64,000 nt of DNA from Siminovitchia fordii DSM 16014 = CIP 108821 (GTDB taxonomy: Bacteria > Bacillota > Bacilli > Bacillales > Bacillaceae_C): assembly GCF_000374565.1 (NCBI RefSeq), contig NZ_KB894690.1, forward strand, positions 86,820 through 150,819, given 5' to 3'. Below, piece after piece: positions 1-10,475 of the stretch. Numbering within the stretch: position 1 is the first letter of the stretch; every line of letters starts with the position of its first letter. The position numbers and the translations under genes were made by a program. The notes under the pieces were generated by a model. The model did no database searches and had not been told where the DNA came from. It was given only the letters and a program-made list of their open reading frames with translations.

Positions 1-874
1 CCACTCCTTGTCCGGCTGACCATATATCTTTCCAAGCTTTTGAACCGGTGCTGTTCATACTTGAGAAATCCGCTTTTGCATTGCTTTCCAGTGTATCGGG
101 ATTAAGGCCGGCGTTCCTGATGCTTGGCTTAAGGTAGTTGGCCTTCACTCCGCTGAAGGCATCCGTATAGATCAAGTCATCCAGTGTGGAGTCGATTACC
201 ATATTTTTATAGTCTTTTGAAGCGGAGCTTTCCTCTGCTGTGATAAACCTGGTTCCCATATAGGCGAAATCAGCCCCCATTGCCTGCACAGCCAGAACAT
301 CACCTCCGTTTGAAATCCCTCCTGATAAAATAGTGATGCCATTCCAAAATTCCTTCACTGCTCCCATAAAGGCAAAAGGGTTAATAGTCCCTGCATGGCC
401 GCCAGCTCCTGCACAAACAAGAACGAGCCCGTCCACTCCTTTTTCAGCCGCTTTTTTTGCATGATAAGTTGATATCACATCTGAGAAGACAAGGCCTCCG
501 TATTCATGCACAATTTTAACCACTGGACTTGGATCTCCCAACGATGTTATGACAATCGGCGGCTGATGCTTCTTGATAAGTGCCAAATCTTCCTTATACC
601 GCTTGTTTGTATCATGTACGATAAAGTTTACCGCCCATGGAGCGACCGGCTGCCGGGGATTCTGTTCTTTTGCCGCCTTTAAATCCCGTTTGATTTCTTC
701 CATCCATTGATCGAGCATATCCGCAGTACGGGCATTCAATAATGGAAAAGAGCCGATGACTCCGGCCTTGCAACCATTTATGACCATTTGTGGGCTTGAT
801 ACTAAAAACATAGGCGCCATGATGACAGGCATTGATACATTTTCTTTTAAAGCTTGAAGCGCATTCTGATCCAT
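1..874 (-). CDS. Nitronate monooxygenase (2-nitropropane dioxygenase family), 3' end missing
   Basis: FMN-dependent enzyme of the nitronate monooxygenase family, which oxidises alkyl nitronates in the cytosol. The reading frame is open from an ATG at 874 down to base 1, so about 291 residues are visible and the C-terminus lies outside the window. Visible motifs are an N-terminal APMFLVSSP segment, CAGAGGHAG in the middle of the TIM barrel, and LSGGISNGGDVLAVQAMGAD followed by MGTRF, the usual flavin-phosphate-binding end of this family. A GGGAGGGA ribosome site precedes the ATG. It is divergent from the threonine aldolase gene and shares about 150 bp of upstream DNA with it. The family is well populated in Bacillus; the substrate cannot be read from sequence. 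Confidence 0.9.
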   Translation of the reverse strand, partial: MDQNALQALKENVSMPVIMAPMFLVSSPQMVINGCKAGVIGSFPLLNARTADMLDQWMEEIKRDLKAAKEQNPRQPVAPWAVNFIVHDTNKRYKEDLALIKKHQPPIVITSLGDPSPVVKIVHEYGGLVFSDVISTYHAKKAAEKGVDGLVLVCAGAGGHAGTINPFAFMGAVKEFWNGITILSGGISNGGDVLAVQAMGADFAYMGTRFITAEESSASKDYKNMVIDSTLDDLIYTDAFSGVKANYLKPSIRNAGLNPDTLESNAKADFSSMNSTGSKAWKDIWSAGQGV

Positions 875-1029
875 AGTTCTTCCCTCCCTATCCAAGCTAT
901 ATATCATTTCGATGGCAGTTATGTAAAAACCTTTTTTATTTTCAAAATCTAATTTGTAGATTTGTATGTGAAGCAAATCAGCTTTTTGCTAGTATTAATA
1001 TAAGAGCCAATATGAGAGGAGCCCTCCAA

Positions 1030-2076
1030 ATGCCAATAGATTTGAGAAGTGATACGGTGACAAAGCCGACAGTAAAAATGAGAAATGCCATTCGGGATGC
1101 TGCTGTTGGGGATGACGTGTACGGGGAAGACCCAACAATCAATCACTTGGAACAGCTTGCTGCAAAGATAGTGGATAAAGAAGCCGCTTTGTTTGTCACA
1201 AGTGGAACTCAAGGAAACCAAGTGGCTGTTTTATCCCATACACAACGAGGAGACGAAGTCATATTAGAAGAACACTCTCACATTTTCAGCTATGAAACGG
1301 CGGGTCTTTCGACAATCGCCGGTGTTCAGGCAAGAACCATTAAAGGGGTAAATGGTCAGATGCCGATTTCTGACATCATATCGGCCATTCGGGAGGATGA
1401 TATTCATTGTCCCAAAACTGCTTTAATATGTCTGGAAAATACTCACGGAGATTCAGGAGGGCGTATTCTTCCTTTACATCATATGGAAGAGGTTTACCGG
1501 GTATCAAGAAAGTATCGAGTTCCTGTCCATTTGGACGGTGCCAGATTATTTAATGCGGCGGTTGGATTAGGTGTGGATCCTAAGGAAATTACCAAGTATA
1601 CGGATACAGTTCAATTTTGTTTATCCAAAGGCTTAAGTGCCCCAATGGGGTCGATTTTGGCAGGTCCGAAGGATTTTATTGAAAAAGCAAGGAAGTGGCG
1701 TAAAATGCTGGGCGGCGGGACCCGGCAGGCGGGGATTGTCGGAGCTGCAGGTATTATTGCTTTGGAGGAAATAATTGGCCGTTTGCAAGAGGACCATCTT
1801 CATGCAAAAAAACTCGCTGAAGGATTAGCACGAATTAATGGAATCGATATTGATGCAGAAGGCGTGGAAACGAACATCATCATGTTTTCTATTGCAAGAT
1901 CCGGATTGGATGCAGACGAATTTATCAAAAAACTGCACGGACATGAGATTTTGGCAAATTCTGCTGGCCCGTATAGAATCAGGTTTGTTACACACAGAGG
2001 GATAGCCACAGAAGATATAGACACAGCAATTGAAGCGATAAAGAGAATTTTTGCTGAAGTAAAAGTTAGAGTGTAA
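1030..2076 (+). CDS. Low-specificity L-threonine aldolase (PLP enzyme)
   Basis: Cleaves L-threonine or L-allo-threonine to glycine and acetaldehyde (fold-type I PLP enzyme, cytosolic). The N-terminus IDLRSDTVTKPT is the family signature. Asp169 and Arg172 lie in LDGARLFNAAV, and the PLP lysine is Lys200 in FCLSKGLSAPMGS, close to its position in characterised LtaE proteins. I chose the ATG at 1030 (348 aa) because GAGAGGA sits just upstream; an in-frame ATG at 1012 would add six residues and place that ribosome site inside the gene. It is followed by a strong hairpin terminator, so it is probably monocistronic. Confidence 0.92.
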   Translation: MPIDLRSDTVTKPTVKMRNAIRDAAVGDDVYGEDPTINHLEQLAAKIVDKEAALFVTSGTQGNQVAVLSHTQRGDEVILEEHSHIFSYETAGLSTIAGVQARTIKGVNGQMPISDIISAIREDDIHCPKTALICLENTHGDSGGRILPLHHMEEVYRVSRKYRVPVHLDGARLFNAAVGLGVDPKEITKYTDTVQFCLSKGLSAPMGSILAGPKDFIEKARKWRKMLGGGTRQAGIVGAAGIIALEEIIGRLQEDHLHAKKLAEGLARINGIDIDAEGVETNIIMFSIARSGLDADEFIKKLHGHEILANSAGPYRIRFVTHRGIATEDIDTAIEAIKRIFAEVKVRV

Positions 2077-2087
2077 AAGTTTAGTGC

Positions 2088-2118
2088 AGCACATCACAAT
2101 ATTGTGATGTGTTTTTTG
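2088..2118 (+). terminator. Rho-independent terminator after threonine aldolase
   Basis: An uninterrupted inverted repeat (CACATCACAAT/ATTGTGATGTG) is followed by a run of six T, starting about 12 bases after the aldolase stop codon. Confidence 0.9.
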
Positions 2119-2268
2119 GGTTAAGAAATGATCATTGTCTATATCGTGGGAATGAAGATATTGGATTATGTTGCCGGACCAAGGAACAAGAGGTTCTAAA
2201 GCTGCAGATGCAACAGAACGCTAAGGAGCCGTTGCCCCATAGCTGCGCTTCTGGCATTCTTCTTTAAG

Positions 2269-2322
2269 TTGATATTTGGTATACATCTGTATACAATAGC
2301 ATTAGTGTATACAGATGTATAC
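2269..2322 (+). promoter_or_regulatory. SigA-like promoter with two GTATAC-type palindromic operators
   Basis: TTGATA (2269) and TACAAT (2292) are 17 bp apart. Two 16-bp elements, GTATACATCTGTATAC (2279-2294) and GTATACAGATGTATAC (2307-2322), are reverse complements of each other, and each carries GTATAC at both ends. The first covers the -10 and the second ends just before the ribosome site of the next gene. This layout suits repression by a dimeric regulator (GntR, PadR or TetR type) encoded elsewhere. In RNA the pair could also form a 16-bp stem with a 12-nt loop. Confidence 0.6.
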
Positions 2323-2337
2323 AAAGGAGGGGTTGGC

Positions 2338-2652
2338 ATGAAATATGAAAAAAATGGACATTACGGCGGTCAGCGTGCAAATAGAATGCATCATCGCGGA
2401 CCAAAAACTTTCCGCAGGGGGCGGGCGATCGCCTTTTTACAGATGATGCAGGTGAAGCGTTCGACCATTAAGCAGCAGTTAGAAGAACCGGAGTTTGATT
2501 CTGTTCGTCAAATCTTGGTCGGTGAATTAAAAGCTATTGATATGGTGATCAACGAATTCATTCAGTTGTTTGACATCCACGAGAGCGAAGCGTCGGACAG
2601 ACCTTTGGAAAAAGATGATGAGAAAGGAATCGAATCCAATGAAACAAATTAA
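2338..2652 (+). CDS. Small protein of unknown function, coupled to O-methyltransferase
   Basis: A 104-residue protein I do not recognise. It begins with a basic, His/Arg/Gly-rich stretch (MKYEKNGHYGGQRANRMHHR) and continues into a charged, probably helical region (RRGRAIAFLQMMQVKRSTIKQ, then VGELKAIDMVINEFIQLFDIHE). No signal peptide or membrane segment is visible. The ATG at 2338 follows AAAGGAGGGG; an upstream in-frame start would run through the palindromic operators and is unlikely. The stop overlaps the start of the next gene by 14 bp, so the two are probably translationally coupled and regulated together. Confidence 0.75.
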   Translation: MKYEKNGHYGGQRANRMHHRGPKTFRRGRAIAFLQMMQVKRSTIKQQLEEPEFDSVRQILVGELKAIDMVINEFIQLFDIHESEASDRPLEKDDEKGIESNETN

Positions 2653-3277
2653 CCATTACATCGATACTGTTTTTCACAATTCAGATCCGATTTTAGAAGA
2701 GGTTATTTTGTCAATAAAAGAAAAAGGCATGCCTTCTATTTCAGTATCTCCTTCTTCCGGAAAGCTTCTTACGATGCTTGTATCGATAGCAGGGGCTAAA
2801 AACATATTGGAAATTGGAGCTCTTGGGGGCTATAGCGGAATTTGCCTTGCTAGAGGTTTCGGCAAGGAAGGAAGATTGACTTCTTTGGAATTAGAAGAGA
2901 AATACGCAGATTTGGCCCATAGCAATCTAATTAAAGCCGGCTTTAACGACCAGGTTTCTTATATGACTGGACCTGCATTGGATAGCCTTGAAGCATTGGC
3001 CGCTGACCATCAACGGTTTGACTTTTTCTTTATCGACGCAGACAAAAGTAATTATAAAAATTACCTGGAATACTGCATTAAATTAGCTGAGCCGGGTGCT
3101 TTGATTGTGGCCGATAATGTCCTTGCAGGCGGAAGCGTGGCCAATGGTGATACAAAGCCCAAGCGTTACACCGAGTATATGAGAAAATTTAATGAAACTG
3201 TCGCAAGCCATCCCCAATTGGAAGCATTGCTCATTCCGATCGGTGACGGAATGGTGGTTTCCAAAGTCAAAGAATAA
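2639..3277 (+). CDS. SAM-dependent O-methyltransferase (catechol/caffeoyl-CoA OMT family)
   Basis: Class I SAM methyltransferase of the COMT/CCoAOMT type (212 aa), which methylates hydroxyl groups of small aromatic substrates, usually with a divalent metal. SAM motif I is LEIGALGGYSGICLARG, the acidic loop is LTSLELEEKYADLA, and FDFFFIDADKSNYKNYLEYC followed by GALIVADNVLAGG matches the metal-binding region of the family. The start at 2639 is chosen because AAAGGAATCG lies upstream and the product then has the normal length; a longer frame would overlap the previous gene by more than 80 bp. It sits in a two-gene operon behind the GTATAC operators. The substrate is unknown. Confidence 0.88.
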   Translation: MKQINHYIDTVFHNSDPILEEVILSIKEKGMPSISVSPSSGKLLTMLVSIAGAKNILEIGALGGYSGICLARGFGKEGRLTSLELEEKYADLAHSNLIKAGFNDQVSYMTGPALDSLEALAADHQRFDFFFIDADKSNYKNYLEYCIKLAEPGALIVADNVLAGGSVANGDTKPKRYTEYMRKFNETVASHPQLEALLIPIGDGMVVSKVKE

Positions 3278-3401
3278 CAAAGTTGGCCCTCAGGAATCAT
3301 TCAAACTCTTTTGTTTTACAAAGAAAAATGAATCATCCATTATAAAAGGGAAAGCCAGCAGCTTAAATTTCTGGTTTTAATAAATCGTAGAATGGAACTG
3401 T

Positions 3402-4631
3402 ATGATGACGATAAATGAAGATAATCAAGTAAAAGACTATATCCGGCAGGGGACCCAGACTTTTAAAAAAGCGAATCTTGCGTTATTTGCCGCGGCATTC
3501 ATTACGTTTGCCAACTTATATATGACACAGCCCATCATGCCTATTTTTACAAAGGAATTCAACGTAACACCGACAATGGCAAGTCTGTCTTTGTCATTGA
3601 CTACACTCTCACTTGCATTTGGATTGCTTATTTTCGGATCACTTTCTGAAGCTTGGGGAAGAAAAAACATCATGTCTGTCTGCATTATCATTACAACCGT
3701 TTTAACTGTGGTGATATCATTCTCCCCAACTTTTGAGCTTCATCTGATACTTAGGGTGATTCAAGGTTTTACGTTTGCCGGAATCCCCTCCATTGCCATG
3801 GCTTACTTGGGAGAAGAGATAGAAGGGAATAGTGTCGGTGCTGCGATGGGCCTGTATATCAGCGGAAATACGATTGGAGGACTTTCAGGAAGGGTCATCA
3901 TGGGAACCATGACAGATCTATTTTCCTGGCAAACAGGGATGGTCCTTTTGGGAGTAATCAGCTTGATTGCAGGCATCTATTTTATTTGGGCTCTTCCACC
4001 ATCAAAACATTTTCAACCACAGCCATTAAAATTAAAAAGTCTTTTTGGAACGCTTATTTCCCATGTGAAAAATCCGGTACTGATATCGCTGTTTTTGATC
4101 GCTTTTTTCCTGATGGGCGGTTTTGTCACCATTTATAATTATCTGGGGTTTAAGCTGGCGGAGCCTCCCTATCATTTAAGTATGACGATCATTGGATGGT
4201 TGTTTATCGTTTACCTTGTGGGGACATTCAGTTCCGCCTGGTTTGGCATGCTGGGTGATAAATTTGGCCGACCGCTGTTTATCATTATAGGCACGCTTCT
4301 CATGCTGGTGGGCGTTGTGTTGACACTTCCCACTTCTCTATTTTATAAGATCATTGGAATTGTCGTGTTGACGTTCGGTTTTTTCGGTGCTCATTCTGTT
4401 GCCAGCGGGTTGGTGAGCCGCCATGCCACGCACGATATCGCCCAGGCATCGTCACTCTACTTGTTTGCCTATTATATGGGCTCCAGCTTCGGGGGATCGG
4501 CAGGAGGGATATTTTGGTCCCGTTATGGCTGGAATGGGGTGGTAAGTTTCACAATTGTCCTGTTGGTTGTTTCAGTTTTCTTGGCGTTAAAAGTAAAAAT
4601 ATCATCTGGAAGGGATAGCGCAAATGTATGA
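3402..4631 (+). CDS. MFS transporter (YnfM-like 12-TM efflux permease)
   Basis: Integral membrane transporter of the major facilitator superfamily, 409 aa with about 12 hydrophobic segments. The loop 2-3 signature region is GSLSEAWGRKN, and MGDKFGRP-like MLGDKFGRP occurs in the second half. FITFANLYMTQPIMPIF at the start resembles the YnfM/arabinose-efflux type permeases. Two adjacent ATGs (3402, 3405) are possible and the ribosome site is weak. It overlaps the next unknown gene by 8 bp, so the two are likely cotranslated. Substrate not inferable. Confidence 0.85.
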   Translation: MMTINEDNQVKDYIRQGTQTFKKANLALFAAAFITFANLYMTQPIMPIFTKEFNVTPTMASLSLSLTTLSLAFGLLIFGSLSEAWGRKNIMSVCIIITTVLTVVISFSPTFELHLILRVIQGFTFAGIPSIAMAYLGEEIEGNSVGAAMGLYISGNTIGGLSGRVIMGTMTDLFSWQTGMVLLGVISLIAGIYFIWALPPSKHFQPQPLKLKSLFGTLISHVKNPVLISLFLIAFFLMGGFVTIYNYLGFKLAEPPYHLSMTIIGWLFIVYLVGTFSSAWFGMLGDKFGRPLFIIIGTLLMLVGVVLTLPTSLFYKIIGIVVLTFGFFGAHSVASGLVSRHATHDIAQASSLYLFAYYMGSSFGGSAGGIFWSRYGWNGVVSFTIVLLVVSVFLALKVKISSGRDSANV

Positions 4632-5139
4632 TCCGACCCATTTTGAAAATTTAAAAGTGGCATTTGAAAATCGCATATATGATCTGGATAATATCGACGG
4701 CTTAATTACAATTGTTAATAGGGCGGACCTCACGGATTATGCCGTTCTTTCCAGGAAGTTTTCCATACAATTCGCGTTAACCGGCCAGTTGGATGTAACA
4801 GCGGAAGTCGTCTTGACTGCTTCTCTGGAAGATTTAGCCGGAGAAATTCTTGAAATGCCGGCTGCAACCCCTGGTTGTTCTCTTGTACTACGCTTTTATA
4901 AGCGTATTCATGAAGTGCCCGTGCAATGCGGAAAGATCGAGAAGGCCCTGTACGCTGTTTGGGAAAATGATATTGAACTGTCGCAAACACTGAGCTTCGA
5001 ATACGGGGAAGAACTTTCCGGTTACCTGGATCAGATAGAAGTAAAATTCAAGACGAAAATAAGCGAGAATAATATGAGGGAAATTGTCCCATTTTTGGAG
5101 CATGTTTTGAAAAGTCTGGAACTGCTGAATGGAATTTAA
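4624..5139 (+). CDS. Conserved-looking hypothetical protein overlapping an MFS gene
   Basis: A 171-aa acidic soluble protein without recognisable domain, signal peptide or membrane segment. The sequence mixes predicted strands (LITIVNRADLTDYAVLSRKF, then TAEVVLTAS) and a C-terminal helix (MREIVPFLEHVLKSLELL). The start codon lies inside the end of the preceding MFS gene (8-bp overlap, different frame), which argues for a functional link or at least cotranslation with the transporter. Confidence 0.7.
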   Translation: MYDPTHFENLKVAFENRIYDLDNIDGLITIVNRADLTDYAVLSRKFSIQFALTGQLDVTAEVVLTASLEDLAGEILEMPAATPGCSLVLRFYKRIHEVPVQCGKIEKALYAVWENDIELSQTLSFEYGEELSGYLDQIEVKFKTKISENNMREIVPFLEHVLKSLELLNGI

Positions 5140-5201
5140 CGAGAATCTTTAAAGTCCAAACGCGGAATGCTAAGTATAGGCAAATACGAGGAGGCAAAGC
5201 G

Positions 5202-5348
5202 TTGAAAAATAATAACGACCAGACCAGCGAAGGGTTGAACCAAATATTGGAAATCATCAATGCGAAAGGTGATAAACGGGAGTTAAAAGAGATTGTGGAA
5301 AGTCGTGCTGATGAACCGGAAAAGAATGATTCTCCAGCAACAAATTGA
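5202..5348 (+). CDS. Small acidic protein of 48 residues (putative)
   Basis: A short frame with TTG start at 5202 preceded by GAGGAGG at a spacing of about 7. The predicted protein is charged and hydrophilic (for example LNQILEIINAKGDKRELKEIV) and ends in EKNDSPATN. Nothing about its role is evident. It follows the 171-aa unknown gene by 62 bp and could be the last gene of that transcription unit. The strong ribosome site is the main support. Confidence 0.5.
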   Translation: MKNNNDQTSEGLNQILEIINAKGDKRELKEIVESRADEPEKNDSPATN

Positions 5349-5428
5349 AATTTCGTCAGACGCAGGTACCAACTCGTTGTATTGCAATTAAACAAACTTA
5401 ATGAATCGGAAAACTTTTAAAAAAACAT

Positions 5429-5457
5429 TTGACAACGAAAAAGTCCCGTGCTAGACT
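5429..5457 (+). promoter_or_regulatory. SigA promoter driving the S-box leader
   Basis: TTGACA at 5429 and TAGACT at 5452 are separated by 17 bp. The predicted transcript start lies about 30 bases upstream of the first S-box aptamer, the normal arrangement for a riboswitch leader. Confidence 0.8.
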
Positions 5458-5492
5458 TCTATTTAACAATTAAGCAAACCAATTGAATATTT

Positions 5493-5648
5493 TCTTATCA
5501 AGAGTGGTGGAAGGATCTGGCCTGATGACACCCGGCAACCTTAAGTTTGATACTTAAACGGTGCTAATTCCAGCTGAGCGTTTTGCTCGGAAAGATAAGA
5601 GGAGATTTAAGATATACCCTCTCATCTTTTCATGAGAGGTTTTTTTAT
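5493..5648 (+). promoter_or_regulatory. SAM-I riboswitch (S-box) 1 with intrinsic terminator
   Basis: The aptamer opens with CTTATCAAGAG, then shows GGATCTGGCCTGATGA, CCCGGCAACC and GGTGCTAATTCC, and closes with GATAAGAG, all in S-box order. A terminator follows at 5618-5648 (CCTCTCAT/ATGAGAGG and seven T). SAM binding should favour the terminator and turn off transcription when methionine/SAM is plentiful. No gene lies between this element and the second S-box. Confidence 0.97.
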
Positions 5649-5714
5649 TGTAGTGATAGAAGATCGTATAAAATTAACTCACGTTTTCTATTCAACCAGT
5701 ATGTGTTATGTGTG

Positions 5715-5792
5715 ACTCCAGGCGCCATTGGCGCAAGGATCGAGTCAAATCGCGCGGGGGCTGAGGAACTGCCTCCTTGCAATCCGTTATTG
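5715..5792 (+). repeat. Shortened copy of an intergenic repeat, between the two S-boxes
   Basis: CAGGCGCCATTGGCGCAAGG and GGGCTGAGGAACTGCCTCCT resemble two separate parts of the longer repeats near 37.6 and 38.5 kb (GGCGCCATCGGCTCGAGG and GGCTGAGGAACTGCCTCCT). The copy looks internally deleted. The 170-bp spacer holding it has no reading frame with a ribosome site. Confidence 0.55.
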
Positions 5793-5822
5793 TGCATTTA
5801 TATCAAAAATAAATAAGCAGAT

Positions 5823-7811
<1,989 letters not shown>

Positions 7812-7837
7812 GGGAAAAAGAGAAGGGGAATACAACA

Positions 7838-8830
7838 ATGAAAAAACTTTCATCAATTTTAGCACTCAGCATTTTAGGCCTTGTTTTATTAGTAACCACC
7901 GGTTGTTCCTCCAGTGCGAAATCTGAAGGAAAGCCGGAAAAAATCAGATTGGACTACGCTTACTACTCGCCAACAAGCCTGGTATTGAAAAAATTCGGCT
8001 TCTTGGAAGATGAGTTTAAAGATGACGGCATTAAGATTGAGTGGACATTAAGCCAAGGCAGTAATAAAGCCTTGGAATTCCTAAACAGCAACAGTGTTGA
8101 TTTCGGATCAGCCGCAGGAGCTGCCACATTGATTTCAAAGGCTAAAGGAGCGCCGATTAAAAACGTTTATATCGCTAACAAGCCTGAATGGACTGCGCTG
8201 GTAACAACAGCGGATTCCAAAGTTAAATCAGTAAAAGATCTAAAAGGGAAAAAAGTGGCAGCGACCCTTGGAACAGATCCTTATATTTTCTTGCTTCGTG
8301 CTTTAGATAAAGAAGGTGTGTCAGTTGATGATGTGGAGATTGTTAACCTGCAGCATAGTGACGGAGCGACTTCACTGACAAATGGATCGGTAGATGCATG
8401 GGCAGGTCTTGACCCTCATATGGCTCGCTTGGAAATTGAATCAGGAGCCGAACTGTTCTACCGCAATCCTGATTTTAATACTTACGGATTTTTAAATGTA
8501 CGGGAAGATTTTGCTGAAAAACATCCTGAATATGTAGAGCGTGTGATCAAAGCATACGAGAAGGCAAGACAATGGGTGCTTGATAACCCTGAAGAAGCTG
8601 TAAAACTATTGGCGGAAGAGGCGAGCATCCCAGAGGATGTGGCACGTATTCAGCTTGAACGCAACGATTTTTCAGAGCCTTTACCAGGAGATGTTCAAAA
8701 AGAAGCGCTTGTAGAAGCGGGTAAAATTTTACAAGAAAGTGATGTTATCGATTCAGGAGCCGATCTTGAAGAGTTGACTTCAAAATTAATTGATCCGTCA
8801 TTTGCAAAAGAAGCAATTGAAGGCAAATAA
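7838..8830 (+). CDS. ABC transporter substrate-binding lipoprotein, SsuA/TauA-like
   Basis: A 330-aa extracellular solute-binding lipoprotein. The N-terminus KKLSSILALSILGLVLLVTTGC is a signal peptide with a lipobox-like end and Cys23 for lipid attachment. The mature part follows the aliphatic sulfonate/nitrate/taurine-binding (NMT1/SsuA) pattern: IRLDYAYYSPTSLVLKKFG, VDFGSAAGAATLISKAKGAP, KVKSVKDLKGKKVAATLGTD and DAWAGLDPHMARLE. It is 26 bp after the metY fusion and is followed by its permease and ATPase. Location under S-boxes suggests a sulfur-containing ligand, for example a sulfonate, a methionine derivative or a thioether acid; the ligand itself cannot be read. Confidence 0.9.
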   Translation: MKKLSSILALSILGLVLLVTTGCSSSAKSEGKPEKIRLDYAYYSPTSLVLKKFGFLEDEFKDDGIKIEWTLSQGSNKALEFLNSNSVDFGSAAGAATLISKAKGAPIKNVYIANKPEWTALVTTADSKVKSVKDLKGKKVAATLGTDPYIFLLRALDKEGVSVDDVEIVNLQHSDGATSLTNGSVDAWAGLDPHMARLEIESGAELFYRNPDFNTYGFLNVREDFAEKHPEYVERVIKAYEKARQWVLDNPEEAVKLLAEEASIPEDVARIQLERNDFSEPLPGDVQKEALVEAGKILQESDVIDSGADLEELTSKLIDPSFAKEAIEGK

Positions 8831-8852
8831 ACTCGGGTAGGAGCGAAGTAAA

Positions 8853-9698
8853 ATGGCAAAGCATGAAGGTGAATTAGCGTCCGTACTTGTTACAGAAAGA
8901 ACGTTGGAAAAGAAAAAGGTTCGGACAAAAAAGAGAAATTTTCAGCCGTTCATACTTGGAAGTTTACTGCCAATCATTCTTGTATTGTCGTGGGAAGTGT
9001 TAAGCCGCCAGGGGGTTTTTCCGTCGTATCAACTCCCGGCCCCTTCGGCGATATTGGCAACCATTCAAAAAATGGCGCAGGACGGTTCCTTATGGGGGCA
9101 CGTCGGCATCACCACCTATCGCGTATTCTTGGGATTTGTATTAGGAACGGCTGTAGCGGTGGTTTTAGGTTCATTTGTCGGTTTTTACAAAAAGGCTGAG
9201 TATCTTTTTGACCCGATGATCCAGGCTTTCCGTTCGATCCCATCATTGGCGTGGGTTCCATTGTTCATCTTGTGGATGGGAATTGGAGAACCTTCCAAAG
9301 TAACGATGATCGCAGTCGGTGTCTTTTTCCCTGTATATTTAAATATCGTCAGTGGAATCGCAGGTGTCGACAGAAAATTGATAGAAGTTGGAAAAATGTA
9401 TGGATTAAGTACATTTCAGCTTGTCACCAGAGTGATTTTGCCAGCTTCACTCCCTTCCTTTCTTGTTGGACTGCGAAGCGGTTTAGGCCTAGGCTGGATG
9501 TTCGTTGTCGCTTCGGAATTGATGGGGGCAAGTCAGGGATTGGGTTATTTGCTAGTTCTTGGACAAAATACACTTTCCCCAGAAACGATCATCGCAAGTA
9601 TCATCTTGTTCGCCGTCATTGGAAAGTTGACTGACTGGATTCTTAAGGTAATTGAAACACGTACATTGCATTGGCAGGACCGGCTTGTGAAGTCGTAA
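8853..9698 (+). CDS. ABC transporter permease, SsuC-like
   Basis: Inner-membrane subunit (281 aa) of the SsuABC-type importer. After a charged cytoplasmic N-terminus of about 30 residues there are about six hydrophobic segments. The EAA-type loop that contacts the ATPase is EVGKMYGLSTFQLVTRVILPASLPSFLVG, followed by GLRSGLGLGWMFVVASELMGAS, both typical of the BPD_transp_1 sulfonate/nitrate subfamily. GTAGGAGCG precedes the ATG. Spacing of 22 bp to the binding protein and 16 bp to the ATPase gene shows one operon. Confidence 0.92.
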   Translation: MAKHEGELASVLVTERTLEKKKVRTKKRNFQPFILGSLLPIILVLSWEVLSRQGVFPSYQLPAPSAILATIQKMAQDGSLWGHVGITTYRVFLGFVLGTAVAVVLGSFVGFYKKAEYLFDPMIQAFRSIPSLAWVPLFILWMGIGEPSKVTMIAVGVFFPVYLNIVSGIAGVDRKLIEVGKMYGLSTFQLVTRVILPASLPSFLVGLRSGLGLGWMFVVASELMGASQGLGYLLVLGQNTLSPETIIASIILFAVIGKLTDWILKVIETRTLHWQDRLVKS

Positions 9699-9714
9699 TT
9701 CGGAGGGGAATAAG

Positions 9715-10464
9715 ATGGGCTTGGAATTGAAAAATGTCAGTCGGACATTCGCTGGAAAAACAGCGGTCCGGAATATCACTCTATCTGCAAAGCCAGGTGA
9801 AATTATCGGAATACTTGGTACGAGCGGCTGCGGAAAGAGCACGTTATTGAGGGCGATTTCCGGGTTGGATAATGAGTATGACGGGGAAATCGTGATAAAC
9901 GGCCAAACGTCAAAAGAAGTGCATGATGCAACGGGCTTTATTTTTCAAGAGCCGCGGCTGTTTCCCTGGATCACCGTGCTGGAAAATGTCATTTTCGGAT
10001 TGAAAGGCAAAAAGGAAGACAAAATCAGCCTTGGAAAACGATACTTGGAAGATGTCGGCTTAGGAGGATGCGAAGATCTTTATCCAAGGCAATTATCTGG
10101 CGGAATGGCACAACGTGTTGCAATCGCTCGCGCTCTCGTCACATCACCGGAAATCCTGTTACTGGATGAGCCTTTCAGTGCATTGGATGCTTTTACAAAA
10201 ATGCAGCTACAAGACTTGCTGCTTGATATTTGGAAAGAGCATAAGACGACAATCGTACTGGTCACGCATGACATCGATGAAGCAACATATTTATGCGATC
10301 GTGTCGTTATCCTTCGAGGCCAGCCGGGAGAAATTGCCAAGGAACTGACAGTAGATGAAAGCCGGCCCAGGTCAAGAGGAAGCAATGTATTGGCAGAACT
10401 TAAAACAGAGATATTGGAGAGTCTAGATTTGAATAAAGCGGGCAAAACCCTGATTTCTTCGTAA
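9715..10464 (+). CDS. ABC transporter ATP-binding protein, SsuB-like
   Basis: Cytoplasmic ATPase (249 aa) energising the adjacent SsuA/SsuC-type importer. Walker A is GTSGCGKS, the Q-loop is IFQEPRLFPWITV, the signature is LSGGMAQRVAIARAL, Walker B is LLLDEPFSALD and the switch histidine is in VTHDIDEA. The PRLFPW Q-loop is typical of the nitrate/sulfonate/taurine ATPases. CGGAGGGG precedes the ATG. It is 12 bp upstream of the acyl-CoA ligase gene, so uptake and activation of the substrate may be linked. Confidence 0.93.
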   Translation: MGLELKNVSRTFAGKTAVRNITLSAKPGEIIGILGTSGCGKSTLLRAISGLDNEYDGEIVINGQTSKEVHDATGFIFQEPRLFPWITVLENVIFGLKGKKEDKISLGKRYLEDVGLGGCEDLYPRQLSGGMAQRVAIARALVTSPEILLLDEPFSALDAFTKMQLQDLLLDIWKEHKTTIVLVTHDIDEATYLCDRVVILRGQPGEIAKELTVDESRPRSRGSNVLAELKTEILESLDLNKAGKTLISS

Positions 10465-10475
10465 TGGAGGTATAG

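Noticed and set aside
2150..2260. Possible T-box or other leader before the small protein/O-methyltransferase pair
   Set aside because: No T-box or specifier features were found, and the promoter at 2269 lies downstream of this stretch.
5583..5816. Open frame of 77 codons starting inside the first S-box
   Set aside because: It begins within the aptamer, crosses the terminator and has no ribosome site; the riboswitch explains the sequence.
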